A stretch of 14,000 nucleotides of DNA from CAZXNF01 sp050741255 (GCA_050741255.1 JBOIEQ010000111.1:1-14000); one strand, 5' to 3'. Counted from the stretch's first letter, positions 6,478 through 14,000 are shown. Made by a program: numbers and translations. Notes: a model not told the origin generated them from the letters alone.

Positions 6478-6489
6478 CCCCAAGCGGTC

Positions 6490-6504
6490 CCGCCCGCAGG
6501 GCGG
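6490..6504 (-). terminator. Hairpin after the RRM gene
   Basis: CCGCCC and GGGCGG form a 6-bp perfect stem with a 3-base loop. It starts 4 bases after the RRM stop on the minus strand and sits just before the -10 box for the next gene. It lacks a T-run. Its place suggests it separates the efflux-ppk2-RRM unit from DUF4136-pgi. Confidence 0.45.
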
Positions 6505-6508
6505 AAGC

Positions 6509-6754
6509 TCAGAGGTCGCGCAGCACCTGCACGACCAGCTTGCGGTCTTTCCAGAGCATCCCGTCGAGGCGTTGCTGCGCTTCATAGAGGACGACCAGGC
6601 TGCCCTTCGATGTCAGCGTCGCCGCGGGACGCGAACCGTCGCCCGGTACGCGCACGATTTCCCCGATTTCCAGGTGCGGGGTGTACTTGCCGACAAACGC
6701 CTTGAGTTCGTCGTCGGTGACCGCGGGGTCCAGATTGCCGATCCACAGCTTCAT
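6509..6754 (-). CDS. Small single-RRM putative RNA-binding protein
   Basis: The 81-residue protein fits one RNA recognition motif fold with nothing added. MKLWIGNLD at the start matches the RNP2 strand (aromatic position = Trp4), and AVTDDELKAFVGKY is the usual first helix. Residues 50-57, KGSLVVLY, fall where RNP1 is expected. Two of the aromatic residues that normally stack on RNA bases are replaced (Ser52 and Val54), so RNA binding may be weak or altered. The start codon overlaps the ppk2 stop as ATGA (4 bp), with GGGAG about 11 bases upstream inside ppk2, so coupled translation is likely. Bacterial RRM proteins are often cold-inducible or bind RNA, but no target can be inferred here. Confidence 0.8.
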   Translation of the reverse strand: MKLWIGNLDPAVTDDELKAFVGKYTPHLEIGEIVRVPGDGSRPAATLTSKGSLVVLYEAQQRLDGMLWKDRKLVVQVLRDL

Positions 6755-7665
6755 TTGCGTTTTCTCCCGTTGTTGCCCAGCAGCAAGGCCCGCGCGGCCT
6801 TCAGTTCGGCGCGCTTGGCGGCGTCCACTTTCGGATATTGCAGCCCGAGGCCGGCGAGCGTCTCGATGATGACTGCGGCGACCGCGACCCGCGTGAACCA
6901 CTTGTTGTCGGCCGGAATCACGTACCAGGGCGCGACGTCGGTGCTGGTCGCCCGGATCATGTCCTCGTAGGCCCCCATGTAATCGTCCCAGTACTCGCGC
7001 TCGCGCACGTCCGCGGGGGCGAACTTCCAGTTCTTCTCCGGCTGGTCCAGGCGTTCCATGAAGCGGCGCTTCTGTTCCTTCCTGGAGACGTTGAGGAAAA
7101 ACTTGCGGATCACCGTGCCGTTGCGCGCCAGGTAGCGCTCGAACGCGTTGATGTCCTCGTACCGTTCCTTCCAGATCCGCGGAGTGACCAGCCTGGGCGG
7201 CAGCATCTGCGACTTGAGGATGTCGTCGTGCACGCGCACCACCAGCACTTCCTCGTAGTAGGAGCGGTTGAAGATGCCGATGTTGCCGCGCCGCGGCAGC
7301 GCGCGCATCGAGCGCCACAGGTAGTCATGGTCGAGCTCCTCGCTGGAAGGGGCCTTGAACGAGTGCACTTCGCAGCCCTGCGGGTTCACGCCCGACATGA
7401 CGTGCTTGATGGTGCCGTCCTTGCCGGCGGCGTCCATCGCCTGGAAGACCAGCAGCACGGACCAGCGGTCCTGCGCGTAGAGCTTGTCCTGCAGTTCGGC
7501 GAGTGTGGTGGCGCCGGCGGTGCGCAGCAGTTCGCGTGCCTGCGGCTTGTGCTCGTCGCCATAGCCCAGCGTGTCGTCCGGATCGCAGTCCTTCAGCCGG
7601 AGCTTGCGCGGACGGTCCACGCGGAAATGCCGGGAGAGCTTCGCAACGAGCGCGGATTTCTTCAT
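6751..7665 (-). CDS. ppk2: Polyphosphate kinase 2 family enzyme (polyphosphate:nucleotide phosphotransferase, class III-like)
   Basis: PPK2 enzymes move phosphate between polyphosphate and nucleoside mono- or diphosphates in the cytoplasm. The 304-residue single-domain protein has the P-loop DAAGKDG at 78-84 (Walker A), GNIGIFNRSYYEEVLVVRV at 127-145 (Walker B region), and a lid-like basic segment RRFMERLDQPEKNWKF at 200-215. STDVAPWYVIPADNKWF (241-257) is also a family signature. The N-terminal DCDPDDT and the overall spacing resemble class III enzymes such as the Meiothermus one, which phosphorylate both AMP and ADP, but the subclass is inferred by eye. The start at 7665 lies 36 bases after the efflux channel gene with only a weak ribosome site, so it may be read from the efflux transcript. 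The Lys/Arg-rich C-terminus (GRKRK) is unremarkable. Confidence 0.92.
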   Translation of the reverse strand: MKKSALVAKLSRHFRVDRPRKLRLKDCDPDDTLGYGDEHKPQARELLRTAGATTLAELQDKLYAQDRWSVLLVFQAMDAAGKDGTIKHVMSGVNPQGCEVHSFKAPSSEELDHDYLWRSMRALPRRGNIGIFNRSYYEEVLVVRVHDDILKSQMLPPRLVTPRIWKERYEDINAFERYLARNGTVIRKFFLNVSRKEQKRRFMERLDQPEKNWKFAPADVREREYWDDYMGAYEDMIRATSTDVAPWYVIPADNKWFTRVAVAAVIIETLAGLGLQYPKVDAAKRAELKAARALLLGNNGRKRK

Positions 7666-7701
7666 GGCAACGCTTTTCGGTGTCAGGCCCCCGCCGACGT
7701 C

Positions 7702-9138
7702 TCAGCGCAGGTTTTCCGGCAGTGGCTTCTGCGCGGTCAGTTTGTCGGCCTCGTTGATCCAGCCGCCGCCCATCGCCTTGTACACACCGACCAGCGAACT
7801 GTAGACCCGTCCGAGGTTCTGCGCGTAATTGAGCTCGGCGGGAAACAGTTGCTGCTGCGCGTTCAGCACGGTCAGGTAGTCCGTGTAGCCGCCGTTGTAC
7901 TGCAGCATGGCGAGGCGCGCGTATTCCGACAGCGCCCTGACGCGCCGGATCTCGGCGGTGACCTGCTCGCCGGTCTTCTGGTTCGTCACCAGCGAGTTCT
8001 CGACGTCGGCGAACGCGGTCTGGATCACCAGCGTGTAATTGATGAGCGCCGCCTGCTGGTTCGCCTCGGCCTGCGCCACCTGGCCGGAGATGAGGCCGCC
8101 GGTGAAGATCGGACCGGCGAGCGCCCCGGCAAAGCTCCACGTCTTGGCGGGCCCGGAGAACAGGTTGGACAGCTGGCCGCTGGCGGAACCGAAGGCGCCG
8201 GTCAGCGAAATGGTCGGGAAATACTGCGCCTTGGCCGCGCCGATCTGCGCGTTCGCGGCGACCAGTTGCTGCTCGGCCTGCGCGATGTCGGGCCGGCGCT
8301 CCAGCAGCTCCGACGGCACGCCCGCGGGCACGGCCGGGATGACGAGCGCCACGAGCGCCTTGCCGCGCGCCACGGGGCCGGGGTTGCGCCCGAGCAGGGT
8401 CGAGATCGCGTTCTCGGTCACCGCGATGTCGCGCTGGATCTGCGGGATGGCAGCGGCGGCGACTTCATACTGCGAGCGCGCCTGCTCCACGGTCATCAGT
8501 GAAATCTGGCCGTACTTGAACTGCAGCTCGAACAGCTTGACCGACTCGGCGTAGGTGATGAGCGTCCGGTTCGCGATCTCGAGCTGGTAATCGAAGGAGC
8601 GCAGCTGGATGTAGGAGGTCGCCACGGAGGACACCAGCGAGAGGATCACGCCGCGCCGCGCTTCCTCGGTGGCGAGCGCGCTGGCCCGGGCCGACTCGGA
8701 CAGCCGCCGGATGCGGCCCCACAGGTCGAGCTCCCAGCTCGCGCCGAGCAGGGCGGAGTAGGCGTTCTGCGGGTTGGGGATGTTGGCGACGAGTGGTGTC
8801 GCGCTGCTTTCCGAAAAGCGCTGCCGCGCCGCGTCGCCCTGGTAGCCGAGCTGCGGGTAGAGCGAGGACTGCGTCTGCGTCAGCAGCGCCGCGGCCGCCT
8901 GCACGTTGGCGGCGGCGATCTGCACGTTCTTGTTGTTCGCCAGCGCCTCGTTGATCAGCCCGTCGAGCACCGGGTCGCCGAACTGCTTCCACCACTCGGT
9001 GTTGGCGAGATCGCGCGCGGTTTTTTCCTCGTAGCGGTAGGCGGCGGGCGTCTCGACCTTGGGCCGGAAAAAATCCGGCCCGATCATGCAGCCACTCAGC
9101 AGCACGGAAAGGCAGGCGAGCGGGAGGACGCGTCGCAT
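7702..9138 (-). CDS. RND efflux outer-membrane channel lipoprotein (OprM/NodT family)
   Basis: This is the outer-membrane channel of a tripartite efflux pump; it forms a trimeric beta-barrel with a long periplasmic alpha tunnel. From the ATG at 9138 it has 478 residues. The signal ends in LLSGC (lipidated Cys17), followed by MIGPDFFRPKVETP, the usual start of OprM/NodT proteins. Two outer-membrane efflux repeats follow (about 60-250 and 265-455), with the marks WWKQFGDPVLDGLI, LDLWGRIRR and ERRPDIAQAEQQL. The start at 9138 is fixed by AGGAGG at 9145-9150 with 6-base spacing; the earlier in-frame ATG at 9162 would have no such site. It begins one base after the RND transporter stop, so the two genes are clearly in one operon. 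Confidence 0.94.
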   Translation of the reverse strand: MRRVLPLACLSVLLSGCMIGPDFFRPKVETPAAYRYEEKTARDLANTEWWKQFGDPVLDGLINEALANNKNVQIAAANVQAAAALLTQTQSSLYPQLGYQGDAARQRFSESSATPLVANIPNPQNAYSALLGASWELDLWGRIRRLSESARASALATEEARRGVILSLVSSVATSYIQLRSFDYQLEIANRTLITYAESVKLFELQFKYGQISLMTVEQARSQYEVAAAAIPQIQRDIAVTENAISTLLGRNPGPVARGKALVALVIPAVPAGVPSELLERRPDIAQAEQQLVAANAQIGAAKAQYFPTISLTGAFGSASGQLSNLFSGPAKTWSFAGALAGPIFTGGLISGQVAQAEANQQAALINYTLVIQTAFADVENSLVTNQKTGEQVTAEIRRVRALSEYARLAMLQYNGGYTDYLTVLNAQQQLFPAELNYAQNLGRVYSSLVGVYKAMGGGWINEADKLTAQKPLPENLR

Positions 9139-9139
9139 G

Positions 9140-12100
9140 TCAGTCCTCCTTGTGCGGGGCATGGGGCGCCGCGGGTGCTGCGGGGCCGCCTTCGGGCTTG
9201 CCGCGTTCGGCCAGCTTGTCGAACAGGTAGAAGAACAGCGGCACGTACAGCAGCGCCAGCGTGCTGGCGCCGATCATGCCGCCGATGATGCCGGTGCCGA
9301 GCGAGTGGCGCGAGTTGGCGCCGGCGCCCATGGCGATCGCCAGCGGCACGCAGCCGAAGATGAAGGCGAGCGAGGTCATGATGATCGGACGCAGGCGCAG
9401 TTCGCCGGCCTCGACCGCCGACTCCAGCACCGACTTGCCCTGCTGGCGCAGTTCCACCGCGAACTCCACGATCAGGATGGCGTTCTTGGCCGCCAGCCCC
9501 ACCAGCACCAGCAGGCCGATCTGGAAGTAGACGTCGTTCTCCAGCCCGCGCGCCCAGGTGGCGAGCAGCGCGCCGATGATGCCGAAGGGCACCGCCGTCA
9601 GCACCGCGCCCGGCAACGACCACGACTCGTACATCGCCGCGAGAATCAGGAACACGATCAGGATGCCGAAGGCGAAGGCCAGCGCCGAGGTGTTGCCGGA
9701 CTGGATTTCCTGGTAGGCCATGCCCGACCACGCAAAGCCGTAGCCCTCGGGCAGCTTCGCGGCGACTTCCTGCATGGCCCTGATGGCGTCGCCGGAGCTG
9801 TAGCCCGGCGAGGAGTTGCCGGTCACCTGCGCCGCGGGGAAGCCGTTGAAATGCGGAACCAGATCCGGGCCGGTGACGTATTCCGTCGCGACCACGGCGG
9901 ACAGCGGCACCATCTCCCCGTTGGTCGACTTGGTGTACAGCTTGCTGATGTCGTTGGGCGTCTGGCGGTACGGTGCGTCGGCCTGCAGGATCACGTTCCA
10001 GACGCGGCTGTACTGGGTGAACTGGCTCACCACGATGGAGCCGAACTGCGCCTGCAGCGCGCTGTACACGTCGCCCACGGGCACGCCGAGCAGCACGGCC
10101 TTGGAGCGGTCCACGGTGGCCCGCAACTGCTGGGAGCTGGCGCGGAAGGTGGAATTGAGTCCCGTGAGTTCCGGCCGCTGGCGCGCCTCGTTGAGGAACT
10201 CCTGGGTCACCTCGTAGAGGCGGGCCGGATCGCCGGCGCCCTTGTCCTGGACCCAGAACTCGAAACCGCCCGTGGTGCCGATGCCGGGAATGGCCGGCGG
10301 CGCGATGGGAATGAAGAGCCCGGTGTCGATCGCCTTCGACTGCTCGTAGACGCCCATCAGGATGGCCTTGGCGTTGTCCTTCCTGGACTGGTCGATCGAG
10401 GAATAGCGTTCCTTGAAATCCGTGAACGTCATGAACACCGTTGCGACGTTGGATTTGTACTGCTGGTCGATCAGGCTGTAACCGTTGACGACCGTCCGGT
10501 ACTGTACCGCCGGGTTCTTCGAGAACAGTTCGTCGATCTTCGCGCTGGTTGCGGCGGTGCGCGCGAGGGTGGCGGCGTCGGGCATGATGATCTGGCCCAG
10601 CACGTAGCCCTGGTCCTCGTTGGGCACGAAGCTCGCGGGAAGGATGCGGAACATCCAGACGATGGCGCCGATCATGACCGCGAGCAGCAGAAAGGCGGCG
10701 AACATGCGCTTGATGATGAGCTGTACGCCGCGGCCGTAGGCCTTGGTCATGCGGTCGAAGCCGCGGTTGAACCAGGCGAAGAAGCCGCGCGTGGGCGGCG
10801 CGCTGTGCTTCAGCAGTACGCCGGCCATGGCCGGCGTAAGGGTGAGTGCGACAAAGCCGGAAATCGCCACTGACAAGGCGATGGTCAATGCGAACTGCTT
10901 GTAGAGCTGGCCGGTGGTGCCCGGGAGGAAGGCCGCCGGGATGAACACCGCGGCCATCACGAGCACCACGGCGATGACCGGGCCCGACACTTCCTCCATG
11001 GCCTTGATCGTCGCTTCCTTGGGCCCGAGGTGGTGGGCAATCATGTTGCGCTCGACGTTTTCGACCACCACGATGGCGTCGTCCACCACCATGCCGATCG
11101 CCAGCACCAGCCCGAACAAGGTGAGCAGGTTGATCGAGAAGCCCATGGCGAGCATGCCGAGGAAGGTGCCGATCAGCGACACGAAGACCGCGACGGTGCA
11201 GATGAGGGTGGCGCGCAGGCTCTGCAGGAACAGGTAAACCACGAGCACCACCAGGACGATGGCTTCGACCAGCGTGTGGAGGACCTCCTCGATGGAGATG
11301 CGCACGAAGTCGTTGGTGTCCAGTGCGATGGTGTAGTCGAGGCCCGCCGGCATCGTCTTCTTCAGGTCCTCCATGGTCTTGCGGACGGCCTTGGAGACAT
11401 CCAGGCCGTTGGCGCCGGGCTGCTGGTAGATGATGACCGGGCTGGTGAAAACGCCATTGAAGCGATTGTCGTCGATGTACTGCCGGCGGGCGGTTTCGGC
11501 GCGGGCCACGTCCTTCACGCGCACGATGGCGCTGCCGTCCTGTTTGGCGCGCAGGATGATGTTCTCGTACTGCGCGGCTTCGATGAACGGCGACTGCGTG
11601 ATCACCGGGAAGGTCATCTGCACCTGCCCCGTGGACGGATTCTGATTGACCTGCCCCGCGCCGATGAGCGCGTTCTGGGCCGCCACCGCATTCTGGATGT
11701 CGGAGGTCGTGATGCCCAGCGAGGCCATGCGGTCCGGGTTCATCCAGATGCGCATCGCCTGGTCCGGCACGCCGAAGATCGCCGCCTGGCCGGCGCCCGG
11801 GATGCGCTGGATGGCGGAGAGCACGTAAATGTTGGCGTAGTTGGTGACGTACTGCGGGGCGTAGCGGCCTTCCTTGTCGGTGATCGCCACGATCATCATG
11901 AAGCTGGAAGATTTCTTCTGCACCGAGACGCCGTACTGGATCACCGCATCCGGCAACTGCGGCGTCGCCAGGTTCACCCGGTTCTGCACCTGCACCTGCG
12001 CGATGTCCGGATCGGTGTCGAGGGTGAAGTAGACGGTGATGGTGAGCTGCCCGGTGTTGGAGGCCACCGAGGTCATGTACAGCATGTTGTCCACGCCGTT

Positions 12101-12310
12101 GATCTGCGCCTCCATGGGCGACGCCACCGAGTCGCCCACCGTCCTCGCGTCGGCGCCAGGGTAGGTCGTCGTGACCGTCACCTGCACCGGCGTGATCTGG
12201 GGGTACTGCGCCACCGGCAGCACGAAGGCCGACACCGCGCCGGCGATGACGATGAGCAGCGACACGACCGTCGCGAAGATCGGCCGTTCGATAAAGAACT
12301 TGGAGAACAT
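9140..12310 (-). CDS. RND multidrug efflux inner-membrane transporter (HAE1 family, AcrB/MexB-like)
   Basis: This proton-driven pump captures drugs and other hydrophobic compounds from the periplasm and inner membrane. It is 1056 residues, the normal size for HAE1 transporters. It opens with MFSKFFIERPIFA, the usual first helix. The porter domains contain family strings such as TTTYPGADARTV and IPGAGQAAIFG. GLVLAIGMVVDDAIVVVENV carries the proton-relay pair Asp410-Asp411, equivalent to AcrB Asp407-Asp408. Helix 10 contains GLAAKNAILIVEFA, whose Lys matches AcrB Lys940, and RPIIMTSLAFI carries the conserved Thr. All relay residues are present, so the pump looks functional. The C-terminal tail is Pro/Ala/His-rich and short. 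It starts 15 bases after the membrane fusion gene. The substrate range cannot be told from sequence. Confidence 0.96.
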   Translation of the reverse strand: MFSKFFIERPIFATVVSLLIVIAGAVSAFVLPVAQYPQITPVQVTVTTTYPGADARTVGDSVASPMEAQINGVDNMLYMTSVASNTGQLTITVYFTLDTDPDIAQVQVQNRVNLATPQLPDAVIQYGVSVQKKSSSFMMIVAITDKEGRYAPQYVTNYANIYVLSAIQRIPGAGQAAIFGVPDQAMRIWMNPDRMASLGITTSDIQNAVAAQNALIGAGQVNQNPSTGQVQMTFPVITQSPFIEAAQYENIILRAKQDGSAIVRVKDVARAETARRQYIDDNRFNGVFTSPVIIYQQPGANGLDVSKAVRKTMEDLKKTMPAGLDYTIALDTNDFVRISIEEVLHTLVEAIVLVVLVVYLFLQSLRATLICTVAVFVSLIGTFLGMLAMGFSINLLTLFGLVLAIGMVVDDAIVVVENVERNMIAHHLGPKEATIKAMEEVSGPVIAVVLVMAAVFIPAAFLPGTTGQLYKQFALTIALSVAISGFVALTLTPAMAGVLLKHSAPPTRGFFAWFNRGFDRMTKAYGRGVQLIIKRMFAAFLLLAVMIGAIVWMFRILPASFVPNEDQGYVLGQIIMPDAATLARTAATSAKIDELFSKNPAVQYRTVVNGYSLIDQQYKSNVATVFMTFTDFKERYSSIDQSRKDNAKAILMGVYEQSKAIDTGLFIPIAPPAIPGIGTTGGFEFWVQDKGAGDPARLYEVTQEFLNEARQRPELTGLNSTFRASSQQLRATVDRSKAVLLGVPVGDVYSALQAQFGSIVVSQFTQYSRVWNVILQADAPYRQTPNDISKLYTKSTNGEMVPLSAVVATEYVTGPDLVPHFNGFPAAQVTGNSSPGYSSGDAIRAMQEVAAKLPEGYGFAWSGMAYQEIQSGNTSALAFAFGILIVFLILAAMYESWSLPGAVLTAVPFGIIGALLATWARGLENDVYFQIGLLVLVGLAAKNAILIVEFAVELRQQGKSVLESAVEAGELRLRPIIMTSLAFIFGCVPLAIAMGAGANSRHSLGTGIIGGMIGASTLALLYVPLFFYLFDKLAERGKPEGGPAAPAAPHAPHKED

Positions 12311-12325
12311 GCGGGTCTGCCGTCG

Positions 12326-13600
12326 TTATTTTTTGGCGGGGTAGGCATCGCCCGGGGCGATCACCTTCGGCGGGTCCGCGATCGGCGCGCCCGCCGCGGC
12401 CGGCTTGGCGGCCGGCGTTTTTTCCACGACCACCGGCTCGGCCGGCGCGGGCGCCGCCGCGACCGGCGTGGCCTTGACCGGCGCGCCGGGGCGCAGCCGC
12501 AGGCCGCCGTCGACCACCACCTGCTCGCCCGGCTTCAGGCCGTCGTTGATGAACCACTGGTCGCCGTACCACTCGCCGACGGTCACGGGCCGGAGTTCCG
12601 CCTTGCCGTCCTTGTCCACGACCCACACGAAGTGGCCCTTGGCGCCCTGCTGCACGGCGCGCTGCGGGACTGCGATGGCGTTGGGTCGGACGGCGCCCTT
12701 GAGCCGCACGCGGACGTACTGGTTGGGGCGCAGCGTGGCGTCGGGATTGGGGACCGTGACGCGGATCAGGAAGGTGCCCGTCTGCGGATTGAACGACGGA
12801 TCGATGAAAGTGATCTTGCCGGTCTGGGCGAAGGTGGAGCCGTCGACGAGGATCAGTTCCACGGTATAGCCCTGTCCCGGCGGCGGTTTCAGCAGGCTCT
12901 GGCTGACCTCGTTCCGGTAGTTCTTCAGCTCGTTTTCCGAGAGGCTGAAATTCACCCACATCGGATGCAGGGAGGACACCGTCGTGAGCATGTTGCTCTG
13001 CGGACTCAGGTAGGCGCCTTCCTTCTGCTGGGCTGCTGCGGCAACCCCGCGCAGCGGCGAGGCAATGGTCGTGTACGACAGATTCAGCTTTGCGGTTTCG
13101 ACGTTGGCCCGGGCCTGGGCCACCGCGGCGGCGGTGCTCTGGTCGGAGCCGGTGGCGTCATCGAGATCCTTCTGCGACAGCGCGTTCTGCTCGGCCAGCG
13201 GCCTGACGCGCTTGAGATTTGACGCGGCGGTATCGTTGGCCGCCTTGGTCCGGTCCATGGCGGCCTGCATGGCTTCGAGCTGGGCGACGAAAGGCCGCTG
13301 ATCCATCTGGAACAGGACCTGGCCTTCCTTGACGATCGAGCCTTCGGTATAGAGTTGCTTGTCGAGGAAGCCGTTGACGCGCGCGACGATGTTGACCTGC
13401 TGCGGGCTCTGCGTCTGCGCGATGTATTCAAAGGTGACCGGCGTGTCGCGCGGCTCGACCTTCTGCACACTCACTTCCGCGGGGGCGGGCGGCGGGGCTT
13501 CCTTCTTGCTGCAGCCGGACGCTGCGATCACGGTCGCGAGGACCGCGCAGCAGCGCACGAGGGTCGCGAAGGAAGCGGTGGAATGCGGACGGCGGGACAT
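12326..13600 (-). CDS. RND efflux membrane fusion lipoprotein (AcrA/MexA-like)
   Basis: This periplasmic adaptor links the RND transporter to the outer-membrane channel. The 424-residue protein begins at ATG 13600, preceded by GAGG about 5 bases upstream. It has a lipoprotein signal ending in AASGC (Cys30). The biotinyl-lipoyl-like and barrel-sandwich parts are seen at IVARVNGFLDKQLYTEGSIVKEG (71-93) and SPLRGVAAAAQQKEGAYLSP (181-200). Between them is an alpha-helical hairpin (about 104-170, with LAEQNALSQKDLDDA). A beta-barrel and membrane-proximal domain follow (about 205-375; ITFIDPSFNPQTGTFLIRV is typical). The last 50 residues are Ala/Pro-rich, longer than needed for the fold. It is the first gene of the pump operon; a -10 box is at 13698-13703. 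Confidence 0.95.
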   Translation of the reverse strand: MSRRPHSTASFATLVRCCAVLATVIAASGCSKKEAPPPAPAEVSVQKVEPRDTPVTFEYIAQTQSPQQVNIVARVNGFLDKQLYTEGSIVKEGQVLFQMDQRPFVAQLEAMQAAMDRTKAANDTAASNLKRVRPLAEQNALSQKDLDDATGSDQSTAAAVAQARANVETAKLNLSYTTIASPLRGVAAAAQQKEGAYLSPQSNMLTTVSSLHPMWVNFSLSENELKNYRNEVSQSLLKPPPGQGYTVELILVDGSTFAQTGKITFIDPSFNPQTGTFLIRVTVPNPDATLRPNQYVRVRLKGAVRPNAIAVPQRAVQQGAKGHFVWVVDKDGKAELRPVTVGEWYGDQWFINDGLKPGEQVVVDGGLRLRPGAPVKATPVAAAPAPAEPVVVEKTPAAKPAAAGAPIADPPKVIAPGDAYPAKK

Positions 13601-13697
13601 AGGAGCCTCGGTGGCGGAGGAGTGGGAGGCGGGCGTGCGCGGCGGATGTCGGAGCGGTGGGTGCGGAGAATGCGCATGAACCCGCGCCGTGGTGTTG

Positions 13698-13703
13698 ATT
13701 ATA
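13698..13703 (-). promoter_or_regulatory. -10 box for the efflux operon
   Basis: On the minus strand this is a perfect TATAAT inside GGCTATAAT, the same nine bases seen before the tRNA gene. It is 97 bases upstream of the membrane fusion start codon. No clear -35 is visible at 16-18 bp spacing. Confidence 0.5.
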
Positions 13704-13748
13704 GCCGTCGAATGGGGGCGCCCGCTGCCCGAACCGGGGGCATGCGCG

Positions 13749-13754
13749 CATAAT
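13749..13754 (+). promoter_or_regulatory. Candidate -10 box for the AspT-like gene
   Basis: CATAAT matches the -10 consensus at five of six positions, 32 bases before the start codon, and it overlaps the palindrome ATGCGCGCAT. The -35 position is GC-rich and unlike TTGACA. Confidence 0.35.
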
Positions 13755-13786
13755 CGTTGTTTACGAGACGGGGCAGGGGAGCGGGG

Positions 13787-14000
13787 ATGGAATCGGGGGT
13801 GGAATTGCTGGCGGGCTGGCTGCACAAGTACCCGGAACTGTGCCTGTTCCTCAGCATCGTCCTCGGACACATCATCGGGCGCTTCCACGTCAAGGGCGTC
13901 GGCTTCGGCGCCGTGGTCGGCACGCTGCTCGCCGGCATCGCCATCGGCATCTTCGCCGAGCCGGTGCTGCCGGACCTCCTGCGCTGGTGCTTTTTCTACC
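13787..14000 (+). CDS. AspT/YidE/YbjL-type membrane exchanger, N-terminus only
   Basis: The ATG at 13787 is preceded by AGGGGAGCGGGG, a purine-rich ribosome site. The visible 71 residues read MESGVELLAGWLHKYPELC, then FLSIVLGHIIGRFHVKGVGFGAVVG-type sequence. The hydrophobic segments at about residues 20-32 and 40-57 are separated by a short basic turn. The pattern of an LGHIIGR-like turn followed by GxVVGTLLAGIAIG is what I recall for the start of aspartate:alanine exchanger (AspT) and YidE/YbjL proteins, which are typically about 550 residues with two membrane halves around TrkA-C domains. The gene runs off the window, so substrate and completeness cannot be judged. It is divergent from the efflux operon. 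Confidence 0.7.
   Translation, partial: MESGVELLAGWLHKYPELCLFLSIVLGHIIGRFHVKGVGFGAVVGTLLAGIAIGIFAEPVLPDLLRWCFFY

Larger units (their letters stand above)
13601..13786. promoter_or_regulatory. Divergent promoter region of the efflux operon and the AspT-like gene
   Basis: These 186 bases separate the minus-strand pump operon from the plus-strand exchanger gene. Several self-complementary words are clustered here: ATGCGCAT (13670-13677), GGGCGCCC (13716-13723) and ATGCGCGCAT (13742-13751). The last overlaps the candidate -10 of the plus-strand gene. TCGT-N5-ACGA (13754-13766) follows. These could be operator sites for an unlinked regulator, since no TetR, MarR or LysR gene is in the window. No protein-coding gene is supported in the gap. 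Confidence 0.4.

Noticed and set aside
9059..10873. 604-codon open frame on the + strand opposite the RND transporter
   Set aside because: It lies antisense to a clear RND gene, has low-complexity Arg/Gly/His-rich translation and no family motif; it is a high-GC shadow.
9096..12959. 1287-codon open frame on the - strand overlapping the RND gene in another frame
   Set aside because: It spans two genes out of frame and shows no recognisable domain; its length only reflects the rarity of stop codons at this GC content.
11030..13222. 730-codon open frame on the + strand opposite the RND and membrane fusion genes
   Set aside because: Same reason: a His/Arg/Asp-rich artefact of codon third-position GC bias, crossing the boundary of two real genes.
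13699..13950. 83-codon open frame on the - strand over the AspT-like start
   Set aside because: It is antisense to the exchanger N-terminus, has no motif, and would cross the efflux promoter.

Overview
The window looks like chromosomal DNA of a high-GC betaproteobacterium. Four things suggest this: cytochrome c1 followed by sspA, sspB and a tRNA-Thr, an order I associate with Burkholderiales and their relatives; the betaproteobacterial SspA type with a CPFSQRC motif near its N-terminus; a PagP-type lipid A acyltransferase; and a three-gene RND efflux operon with lipoprotein outer parts. The genus cannot be named from this sequence alone.

Layout. Bases 2-4224 are read on the + strand: the 3' part of petC (cytochrome c1), sspA, sspB, tRNA-Thr(TGT), a GltI-like glutamate/aspartate-binding lipoprotein translationally coupled to a small exported CxxC protein, and pagP. 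A GC-rich hairpin at 4231-4251 lies where pagP meets the convergent minus-strand block. Bases 4260-13600 are read on the - strand. In transcription order (right to left) they are an RND tripartite pump (membrane fusion lipoprotein, inner-membrane transporter, outer-membrane channel lipoprotein), a class III-like polyphosphate kinase 2, a tiny RRM protein overlapping it by 4 bp, then, behind a hairpin and a -10 box, a DUF4136 lipoprotein and a phosphoglucose isomerase. At 13787 a divergent + strand gene starts, the N-terminus of an AspT/YidE-type membrane exchanger, cut by the window end.

How the genes work together. The left part combines respiration (bc1 complex) with stringent starvation regulators: SspA binds RNA polymerase and SspB delivers substrates to ClpXP. 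Several genes concern the envelope: pagP, the efflux pump, and the lipoproteins. PPK2 uses polyphosphate to phosphorylate nucleotides, and PGI interconverts glucose-6-phosphate and fructose-6-phosphate.

No transposase, integrase, CRISPR array, phage gene or rRNA is visible, and no intergenic gap exceeds 300 bases; the largest are 3424-3618, 13601-13786 and 1956-2089. I see no clearly new multi-gene system. The points most worth a second look are a PagP with a bulky Tyr where the acyl-chain ruler Gly is expected, the PPK2-RRM overlapping pair, the permease-less GltI-like lipoprotein with its coupled CxxC partner, and paired palindromes in the divergent efflux/exchanger promoter region.
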